Positions 57,838 through 64,000 of a stretch of 64,000 bases of DNA are shown piece by piece. The stretch lies in assembly GCF_004345665.1 (NCBI RefSeq), contig NZ_SLWR01000010.1, positions 29,977 to 93,976 of the forward strand. Direction: 5' to 3'. The translations under genes and the position numbers were made by a program. Position 1 is the first letter of the stretch. Every line of letters starts with the position of its first letter. The notes under the pieces were generated by a model. That model did no database searches. It was not told where the DNA came from and saw only the letters and a list, made by a program, of their open reading frames with translations. This DNA comes from Kribbella antiqua (GTDB lineage: Bacteria; Actinomycetota; Actinomycetes; Propionibacteriales; Kribbellaceae).

Positions 57838-58886
57838 CTACCGGATTGGGTGAGATCTCCGTCGGGGCAAGCAGGGTCGAGGTCGCCGACAAGGCGATGA
57901 TCAACGCATGCGCGGACGTCAACCAACTGCTGCCGCTGAAGTACCAGTGGGCCTGGGAGAAATACCTTGCCGGGTGCAACAACCACTGGATGCCGACCGA
58001 GGTGTCGATGCAGGCCGACATCGCGCTGTGGAAGTCACGAGACGGCCTGACCGACGACGAGCGGCTGATGCTGAAGCGCAACCTCGGCTTCTTCGCCACC
58101 GCGGAGTCCCTGGTCGCGAACAACATCGTGCTGGCCGTCTATCGGCAGCTGACCAACCCCGAATGCCGGCAGTACCTGCTCCGCCAGGCGTTCGAGGAGG
58201 CAGTGCACACGCACACCTTCCAATACATCTGTACGTCGCTCGGCCTGGACGAGGGCGAGTTGTTCAACATGTACCGCGAGGTGCCGTCGATCTCGGACAA
58301 GGACGCCTGGGCGCTGAAGTACACCCAGCATCTGGAGGACCCGGACTTCCACACCGGGACACCGGAGGCGGACACGGCGTTCCTGCGGGACCTGATCGCG
58401 TTCTACGTGGTGTTCGAGGGGATGTGGTTCTACACCGGGTTCGCGCAGATCCTGTCGCTCGGCCGGCGGAACAAGATGGTGGGGATCGCCGAGCAGTACC
58501 AGTACATCCTGCGCGACGAGTCGATCCACCTGAACTTCGGCATCGACTGCATCAACCAGATCAAGCAGGAGAACCCGCACCTCTGGACGGCTGCGTTCCA
58601 GGGCGAGGTGCGGCAGATGCTGACCGAGGCGTGTGAGCTCGAGGTCGCGTACGGCCGGGCGACGATGCCGAACGGCATGCTCGGACTGACCGCGGAGCTG
58701 TGCGAGCAGTACATGCACTTCATCACCGACCGCCGCGCCGAACAGATCGGCCTCGCCCCGATCTTCGGCGAGACCCGCAACCCGTTCGGCTGGATGTCCG
58801 AAGTCATGGACCTGAAGAAGGAGAAGAACTTCTTCGAGACCAGAGTCATCGAATACCAGTCGTCCAGCGGCCTCACCTGGGACTGA
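57834..58886 (+). CDS. nrdB: Ribonucleotide reductase beta subunit, class Ic (Mn/Fe type)
   Basis: A 350-residue ferritin-like R2 subunit. The first metal-ligand segment reads FFATAESLVANN with Glu in place of the Asp of E. coli R2. After the ExxH ligand motif, EEAVHTHTFQY has Phe where class Ia enzymes have the radical Tyr. RDESIHLNFGID and FEGMWFYTGFAQI complete the site. These features and the tail KKEKNFFETRVIEYQ match the chlamydial class Ic enzymes, which use a Mn(IV)/Fe(III) cofactor instead of a tyrosyl radical. GTG 57834 overlaps the nrdA stop (GTGA). Confidence 0.92.
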   Translation: MTTGLGEISVGASRVEVADKAMINACADVNQLLPLKYQWAWEKYLAGCNNHWMPTEVSMQADIALWKSRDGLTDDERLMLKRNLGFFATAESLVANNIVLAVYRQLTNPECRQYLLRQAFEEAVHTHTFQYICTSLGLDEGELFNMYREVPSISDKDAWALKYTQHLEDPDFHTGTPEADTAFLRDLIAFYVVFEGMWFYTGFAQILSLGRRNKMVGIAEQYQYILRDESIHLNFGIDCINQIKQENPHLWTAAFQGEVRQMLTEACELEVAYGRATMPNGMLGLTAELCEQYMHFITDRRAEQIGLAPIFGETRNPFGWMSEVMDLKKEKNFFETRVIEYQSSSGLTWD

Positions 58887-59008
58887 GGTTCCGCGGCCGG
58901 GCGAACCGTGCTCCCGGCCTGACGGTCTAGCGCCGTCGGGCCGGCGGCGGCCGTGGGCCCCGTTGTTTGACATGCTTGCGGTCCATCACCGCCCAAGCGA
59001 GGACCTGA

Positions 59009-60451
59009 ATGCCTGACGCTCTCCCCGGTCTCGAGTTCAGCCTGGCCGAAGACATCGCCAAGGGCAGACAGCAGCGAGCACGCCGGCGAACCATCGCGGC
59101 GTTCGTCGTCCTCGGAGTTGCCGTTGTCGTCGGCATACTGACCGTCGTCCTCGATTGGGGATGGATCGCGTGGATCGCCGCGCTGGTGATCGCGGCCGTC
59201 GCGCTCACCGTTGTGTCACGACAGCTCAGTACCGTACAGCGGATCGGCGCGGCGGTTGCCGCTGTCGCGGTGATCGTCGCCGGAGTACTCGTGGTCCGGA
59301 TCCCGCCGATCGCGCCGCACGGATGGACGGTCGACGAAGGCGTGAGCCTGGTCGCGGCCCACGACGGCATCGCGGTCACGCTGGACCGCGGCACCCATGC
59401 GTTGCGAGGCCGAGCGACCACTGATGGTCGCGAGGTGTGGACGAGCAGCTTCTTCAGCTCAGGCAGGGCCGACTGGAAGCAACTGGGAGAGGACTCCCTG
59501 CTCCTCTTCGACGATGACTCCAAGGCGGCGGTCATCTCGATCGCCGACGGCAAGACCAAGTGGCAGCAGGACATGCCAGACCAACAGCCCTTCACCGCGA
59601 ACGACAACGTGATCGTGTTCAGCAGCGACGCTACGACGACAGGGTTCGATCTGCGGACGGGTAAGAAGCTCTGGACGCACCCCGGTGGAGCGACCGCGGG
59701 GTCAGGCGGTCAGAGCGGCTACAACCCGAGGCGCTGGGTGCCGCGCTCCGACTGGATCGCTGTCGACGGCGGGCCGAACACGTCGGGTCGGCCGGTGGCG
59801 GTTCTCGACGCGCGCACCGGCCGGGTGGCGGCAGCGGTCCACCCCAAGAGCAGCGATTTCGCGATCGCGGGAAAGACCTTCGTCGAGTTCGGCTACGACG
59901 AGGCACGTCGCGCAGCCAAGGGAACCGCGCTTGCCGGCGGCCGATCCTGGGTGAGCCCGTTCGTCAGGGGCAGCGTCACCGAGGTGCTGGACGTCATCGA
60001 CGGTCAAGCGCGGGCGCTCTACGGCAACAAAGCCGTCTACATCAATCCTGGGAACGGGCACCTTCGAGAGGTGGAGTTCAAGGACGACTGGTCCGTGAAC
60101 TGGTTCGACGGCCGAGTCAGCGGCCGCTATGTCGTGGTCGAGAAACGCGACTATGAGAGCAAGCTCGAGGCAGAGGCCGTGGCCGACACGGTCACCGGCG
60201 AACTGGTGAGCCTGGAGGGGCGCGGCCGCCCGGTCGATCTGCAGATCGAGCAACTGTCCGACGATACGGCGGTCGCACAAACCTCTGTCGCCGACGCGGT
60301 GGGTGCCGAAAGCACTCGCTATACGCTGATCGACGACGGCGCCGCCCAGGGTCAGGTCTCCATGCCGACGGCCGGAGGCCGCGGTTCCTTCGAAACGGCC
60401 GGCAGGCTCTTTCGGTCGGGAAGACGAATCGTCGCGCTCCAGAAGGACTAG
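59009..60451 (+). CDS. Membrane-anchored PQQ-like beta-propeller protein
   Basis: A 480-residue protein. The first 20 residues are cytoplasmic, followed by three hydrophobic segments (AAFVVLGVAVVVGILTVVLD, WIAWIAALVIAAVALTVVS, AAVAAVAVIVAGVLVVRI) and a large extracytoplasmic domain built from beta-propeller blades (ALRGRATTDGREVWTSSF, GFDLRTGKKLWTHPGG, VLDARTGRVAAAVH). The DGREVW and TGKKLW pattern is typical of PQQ-like repeats without bound PQQ. No enzyme motif is seen; it may be a binding platform. The gene ends before a strong bidirectional terminator. Confidence 0.8.
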   Translation: MPDALPGLEFSLAEDIAKGRQQRARRRTIAAFVVLGVAVVVGILTVVLDWGWIAWIAALVIAAVALTVVSRQLSTVQRIGAAVAAVAVIVAGVLVVRIPPIAPHGWTVDEGVSLVAAHDGIAVTLDRGTHALRGRATTDGREVWTSSFFSSGRADWKQLGEDSLLLFDDDSKAAVISIADGKTKWQQDMPDQQPFTANDNVIVFSSDATTTGFDLRTGKKLWTHPGGATAGSGGQSGYNPRRWVPRSDWIAVDGGPNTSGRPVAVLDARTGRVAAAVHPKSSDFAIAGKTFVEFGYDEARRAAKGTALAGGRSWVSPFVRGSVTEVLDVIDGQARALYGNKAVYINPGNGHLREVEFKDDWSVNWFDGRVSGRYVVVEKRDYESKLEAEAVADTVTGELVSLEGRGRPVDLQIEQLSDDTAVAQTSVADAVGAESTRYTLIDDGAAQGQVSMPTAGGRGSFETAGRLFRSGRRIVALQKD

Positions 60452-60497
60452 CGGCCCCTTCTCAGCCAATCCACCGTTCGCGGCGGCCAGTAGCTAT

Positions 60498-60527
60498 GGT
60501 GCGCGCTGCCATCCGGCAGCGCGCACC
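60498..60527. terminator. Bidirectional terminator hairpin
   Basis: GGTGCGCGCTGCC pairs perfectly with GGCAGCGCGCACC over 13 bp around a 4-base loop. It lies between the convergent beta-propeller and alginate-lyase-like genes. Confidence 0.85.
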
Positions 60528-60535
60528 ACACCTGG

Positions 60536-61729
60536 TTAGCGGGGGTTGTTGGCGTGCGTCAACGTCTCCCAGGCGAAGAAGTAGTTGGCGCCCATCGGTC
60601 GTTTGCTTTCGGTGTAGGCGAGGGTTGTCGGCATCGGCAGGCCGAGGCGGTTGTGGTAGTGGTTGTAGACAACTTCAGTGACGGGGCCGAGCCCTAGCTT
60701 CACGGTTCCGCCGCAGAGGTTCGCCGGTATCGGCGTACCGGTCTCATACTGAGTGTGGAAGGCGTAGCCGTCCATCAGCCGGTCCTTCCCCTCGGCGTAC
60801 AGGTTGACTCCTTGATGCCAGGCGGTCTCGGCGACCTGGGTGGCGGCGGTCAGGCCCCAGCCGGTGTGGCCGAAGTCGCGGCAGGTCTCCTGCGCGAGTC
60901 CGTCGGAGAAGACCTCCTGTCCCTGCCAGTAGTCGACGATCTCCTGCCGGGTGTCCAGCGGGCAGGTGGACGCCGCCTTCGGGTAAGGGCCGTCACTCTT
61001 CTCGTAGACATAGCCGGGCAGCCGGCCGCGCCAGATGTTGATCGCCTGATCGAAGTCGGCGCGATCGTCGAGGAACACGGCGATGCCGATCATCGCGTCC
61101 ATCATGATCATTTCCCAGTTGCCGTTCTTGCAGCCGGCGCCGTTGCGGATCTCCGGCAGGTAGACGTCGCGCAGCATCGTCTCGAACCGGCCGCGCTGCA
61201 CCCATTCACCAGGAAATGTGTGCTTGATCAGCTCACCGGCACGCGACCAGGAGGCGCCGGACCAGCCGGTCTGCAGCGGAGCGTTCGTGTTGACGTGATC
61301 CTGCAGTACGGCGGACCAGGCATCCATGATCTCGATCGCCTTCCGGGCGTACCGGGGGTCGCGATCGATGTACCAGATCAATGCGTCGGTATAGGCCGCG
61401 AGCGCGTCGTTGCGTTCGTCCGTGCAGCCGTAGTTCGGGATCGAGTTCGAGCCGCACTCGACGATGGCACGAGGCATCGGGGTGTAGTCGATGGCGGCGT
61501 ACGTGCTCGCTTTCATCGCGTCGTACGCCGCCTTCTGCGGTTGGGCTCCGGCCTGGACCTGCTGGCGGGCGAAGTCGAGTTGCGCCTTGTCGACCAGCAC
61601 CCCGGGATGGACGAATCCGGCCGGGGGCTTCGGTGGCGCGGCGGCGCCGGGACTGGCCGGGACCAGTACGGCGAACCCGGCGACGAGGGCGGTGATGAGG
61701 GGAATGAGGAGTGGGCGTTGCAGTCGCAT
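60536..61729 (-). CDS. Secreted alginate lyase-family protein
   Basis: A 397-residue protein with a Sec signal (PLLIPLITALVAGFAVLVPA, cleavage near AAAPPK). The mature part reads HPGVLVDKAQLDFARQQVQA, then KAIEIMDAWSAVLQ, GNWEMIMMDAMIGIAVFLDD and GHTGWGLTAATQVAETAWHQ. The NGNWE and H-T-G-W-G regions match the alpha/alpha-toroid alginate lyase fold (PL5-like). The family suggests degradation of a uronate polysaccharide outside the cell; the true substrate is open. It is convergent with the beta-propeller gene. Confidence 0.82.
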   Translation of the reverse strand: MRLQRPLLIPLITALVAGFAVLVPASPGAAAPPKPPAGFVHPGVLVDKAQLDFARQQVQAGAQPQKAAYDAMKASTYAAIDYTPMPRAIVECGSNSIPNYGCTDERNDALAAYTDALIWYIDRDPRYARKAIEIMDAWSAVLQDHVNTNAPLQTGWSGASWSRAGELIKHTFPGEWVQRGRFETMLRDVYLPEIRNGAGCKNGNWEMIMMDAMIGIAVFLDDRADFDQAINIWRGRLPGYVYEKSDGPYPKAASTCPLDTRQEIVDYWQGQEVFSDGLAQETCRDFGHTGWGLTAATQVAETAWHQGVNLYAEGKDRLMDGYAFHTQYETGTPIPANLCGGTVKLGLGPVTEVVYNHYHNRLGLPMPTTLAYTESKRPMGANYFFAWETLTHANNPR

Positions 61730-61795
61730 CGTGGCGGCCTCCAGAGGGCGGGGTGACCAGGAAGCTACCCACGATGCGGTTGTTAGTAAACCTGC

Positions 61796-62160
61796 CTAAC
61801 TCAGCAATTCGAGGACATCTGCCGAGATACCGGTTTCGCCTAGCCGGGGGAAGTGGGTGATGCCGCGACGGCCCAACTGATCGTCGAGATCCGTTCCATA
61901 GAAGGCGCCCCAGTTTCGCTTGGTCACAACGATGTCCTCGGGGTACCCGGCCAGTTCGTCGACGATGTTGGTCGCGTTGGGAGGCGGCGTACCGGTGGAG
62001 CGGGTTGCCTGCTCAACTCGACCCGGCACGCGATCTGCACCGTCGGCGCTGAAGCCGACCTGAACCAGGACCACCGGCAACTCCCGTTTCCGGAAGGCAT
62101 CCGCAAGCTCCGCCGTACGACGAACCACGTCGGCAGTGGAGTGTGGTTCACAGACTGTCT
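61796..62160 (-). pseudogene. Decayed isochorismatase-family hydrolase
   Basis: The readable part has VVRRTAELADAFRKRELPVV, EDIVVTKRNWGAFYGTDLDD, QLGRRGITH and then directly FPRLGETGISADVLELL. In intact isochorismatase-like proteins about 60 residues including the catalytic Cys lie between the last two segments, and an N-terminal VIDLQ segment with the catalytic Asp comes first. Both are missing here, so the gene has an internal deletion and a lost start. I see no way to restore activity. Confidence 0.68.
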
Positions 62161-62174
62161 ATCTACCCACGGGC

Positions 62175-62417
62175 TCAGCTGACTGCGGCCGAGACCTCCA
62201 GGACGCCGACGATCTTTTCCAGGCGGGCGGCGACGCGGCCGGCGTCGAAGCCGTTGCCCTCGACGACGATCCGGAGCATCCCGTCGTCCAGGGACAGCGA
62301 GAGCTCGCGGACGTCGTACGGATTCAGCAGTACGGCGATGCGCGCCAGCAGCCCGGTGGTCTCGACCACAGTTGCGGTGAACACCGTGAGCGTGCGTTCA
62401 ACGGTGGCGATGCTCAT
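62175..62417 (-). CDS. Small ACT-like domain protein downstream of cimA
   Basis: An 80-residue protein: TVERTLTVFTATVVETTGLL, then LNPYDVRELSLSLDDGMLRI and GRVAARLEKIVGVLEVSAAV give a beta-alpha-beta-beta-alpha-beta ACT fold, like the regulatory small subunit of acetolactate synthase without its second half. It lies 76 bases after the cimA stop on the same strand, so it may be a branched-chain amino-acid sensor for that pathway (inference). Confidence 0.65.
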   Translation of the reverse strand: MSIATVERTLTVFTATVVETTGLLARIAVLLNPYDVRELSLSLDDGMLRIVVEGNGFDAGRVAARLEKIVGVLEVSAAVS

Positions 62418-62493
62418 CCACGTCCTCGCTTCGCTCCGGGCGCGGATGAGACACGAGGCGCACTGTGCTCGATCATGAGCTCGCTCCTCTCGC

Positions 62494-64000
62494 TCATCGG
62501 GCGACCTCCTTGTGGCGGAGGAGGCCGTAGGTGTAGCCGTCGACCAGGGCTTCCCAGGAGGCTTCGACGATGTTGTGCCCGACGCCGACCGTGACCCAGG
62601 AGCCTTCGCCGTCGGCGGTCTCGATCAGGACTCTGATTACAGCATCCGTCCCGTGGCCCTGGTCGAGGATGCGGACCTTGTAGTCGACCAGCTCGAACTT
62701 GTTCACCACCGGGTACGCGCGCTCGATCGCCGTCCGCAGCGCGTGGTCGAGGGCGTTGACCGGGCCGTTGCCCTCGCCGGTGACGATCTCCCGTTCGCCG
62801 CCGGCGACCAGCTTCACGGTCGACTCCGAGACTGCCTCGCCGTCGGCGCGGGACTCGGTGATCACCCGCCACGACTCGACGTCGAAGAAGCTGGCCCGCT
62901 TCCCGGTGACCTCCTCGGTCAGCAGCAGCGAGAACGACGCGTCGGCGGCCTCGAAGGTGTAGCCGCGGGCCTCCATCTCCTTGACCCGGTCGGTCACCCG
63001 GCTGACCAGCTCGCGGTCGCTGCCGAGGTCGAACCCGAGCTCACGGCCCTTCAGCTCGACGCTGGCCCGGCCGGCCATCTCGGAGACCAGCATTCGCATG
63101 TCGTTGCCCACCAGGGCCGGATCCGTGTGCTGGTAGAGGTCGGGATCCACCTTGATGGCGCTGGCGTGCAGCCCTGCCTTGTGGGCGAAGGCGGACACAC
63201 CGACGTACGGCTGCCGGGTCGACGGCGGCACGTTCGTCACTTCGGCGATCGCGTGGGCGATCCGGAACGACTCGGCCAGCCGGCCCGGCGGGAGCAGTTC
63301 CATCTCCCGCTTGAGCTCGAGGTTGGCGACGATCGCGAGCAGGTCGGCGTTGCCGGTGCGCTCGCCGTACCCGTTGATGGTGCCCTGGACGTGCGTGACG
63401 CCGGCCTCGACGGCGGCGATCGAGTTCGCCACCGCGCAGCCGGCGTCGTTGTGACAGTGGATGCCGAGTCGTGCGCCGGTGTTGTCCAGGACGTCGCGGA
63501 CGATGTCCTGCAGCTCCCGGGGCAGCGTCCCGCCGTTGGTGTCGCACAACGCGACCACGTCGGCGCCGGCTTCGGTCGCTACCCGGACTACCTCGAGGGC
63601 GTACGCGCGGTTGGCCCGGTAGCCGTCGAAGAAGTGCTCGGTGTCGAGGAAGACCCGCTGGCCGTTCTCGCGCAGGTGCCGGACGGTGTCGGCGACCATG
63701 CGGAGGTTCTCGTCGAGCGTCGTACGCAAGGCTCGTTCGACGTGGGCGTCGTGGCTCTTGGCAACGAGGGTGACGACGCCGGCGCCGGAGTCACGGAGGG
63801 CGGCGACCTGCGGATCGTCGGCGGCGACAGCGGAAGGCTTGCACGTCGCGCCGAAGGCGGCGAATGTCGCGTTGCGCAGGTGCAGCTCGGTCCGGGCCCG
63901 CTCGAAGAACTCGGTGTCCTTGGGCACCGCTCCCGGCCAGCCACCCTCGATGAACCCGACCCCCAGCTCGTCCAGGTGCTGCGCGATGGCGATCTTGTCG
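62494..64000 (-). CDS. cimA: Citramalate synthase, N-terminus beyond right edge
   Basis: The frame enters from the right edge (DKIAIAQHLDELGVGFIEGG) and runs to 62494, giving about 500 residues without the N-terminal start of the TIM barrel. Conserved parts include GWPGAVPKDTEFFERARTEL, the metal-binding HCHNDAGCAVANSIAAVEAG, GTINGYGERTGNADL and a C-terminal regulatory domain (about the last 130 residues). CimA condenses pyruvate with acetyl-CoA to citramalate for isoleucine synthesis. The length and FIEGGWPG distinguish it from LeuA. Confidence 0.9.
   Translation of the reverse strand, partial: DKIAIAQHLDELGVGFIEGGWPGAVPKDTEFFERARTELHLRNATFAAFGATCKPSAVAADDPQVAALRDSGAGVVTLVAKSHDAHVERALRTTLDENLRMVADTVRHLRENGQRVFLDTEHFFDGYRANRAYALEVVRVATEAGADVVALCDTNGGTLPRELQDIVRDVLDNTGARLGIHCHNDAGCAVANSIAAVEAGVTHVQGTINGYGERTGNADLLAIVANLELKREMELLPPGRLAESFRIAHAIAEVTNVPPSTRQPYVGVSAFAHKAGLHASAIKVDPDLYQHTDPALVGNDMRMLVSEMAGRASVELKGRELGFDLGSDRELVSRVTDRVKEMEARGYTFEAADASFSLLLTEEVTGKRASFFDVESWRVITESRADGEAVSESTVKLVAGGEREIVTGEGNGPVNALDHALRTAIERAYPVVNKFELVDYKVRILDQGHGTDAVIRVLIETADGEGSWVTVGVGHNIVEASWEALVDGYTYGLLRHKEVAR

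Overview
The window is a chromosomal stretch of a high-GC actinobacterium. GTG/TTG starts are frequent, there is an HU protein with a long Lys/Ala/Pro tail, a CofC/FbiD-type coenzyme F420 gene, a perfect actinobacterial LexA box, and an R2 ribonucleotide reductase under NrdR boxes plus a B12 riboswitch. Codon habit and gene content suggest the Nocardioides/Kribbella group (inference; Kribbella is my best guess). The backbone thiL - DUF3515 lipoprotein - ddl - gpsA - cofC - HU - leuD/leuC - IclR - gltX - FAH-family gene follows the order known from Mycobacterium tuberculosis around Rv2977c-Rv2993c, interrupted here by lineage-specific blocks.

Layout. 1-2.3 kb is accessory: a DUF222 (13E12-type) gene running off the left edge with 78-bp tandem repeats, an IS5-like transposase remnant, and a small nucleoside-metabolism-like gene lying between IS-type ends. 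2.4-6.8 kb holds a HAD phosphatase/MFS operon, a divergent ROK regulator, a DinB-family gene, and thiD-thiL. 7.9-10.3 kb holds an Lrp-like protein, a DUF3515 lipoprotein, a YCII protein and a large ECF sigma factor. 10.3-12.4 kb is an ice-binding-like surface protein with a TTPP-repeat stalk, coupled to a class E/F-like sortase. 13-19.7 kb holds ddl, a PLP trans-sulfuration enzyme, two YbjJ-like MFS exporters around a DeoR regulator, and an HxlR regulator divergent from a DHFR-like reductase. 19.7-23 kb is a sugar/polyol module (isomerase, dehydrogenase, ROK repressor with a clear operator). 23-32 kb is housekeeping: gpsA, plsC, cofC, HU, corA with a structured leader, leuDC and an IclR regulator.

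32.6-40.6 kb is a signalling/ABC block: a LuxR response regulator, a stand-alone receiver, a normal histidine kinase, a second large membrane kinase that has lost its catalytic residues, and a MacB-like ABC transporter. 40.7-44 kb is a probably leaderless SARP/BTAD-AAA regulator. tRNA-Glu and tRNA-Gln precede a CPBP protease, gltX (with an altered HIGH motif) and an FAH-family hydrolase. 49.4-54.6 kb contains small enzymes, two methyltransferases, a self-contained Fic gene with a double-palindrome operator, and a LexA box between a hydrophobic micro-ORF and a DinB-family gene. 54.6-58.9 kb is the nrdAB operon: NrdR boxes, a cobalamin riboswitch, an R1 with two ATP-cones, and an R2 of class Ic (Phe at the radical site). 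The right end holds a membrane-anchored beta-propeller protein, a secreted alginate-lyase-like enzyme, a decayed isochorismatase, a small ACT-like protein and the start-less part of citramalate synthase cimA.
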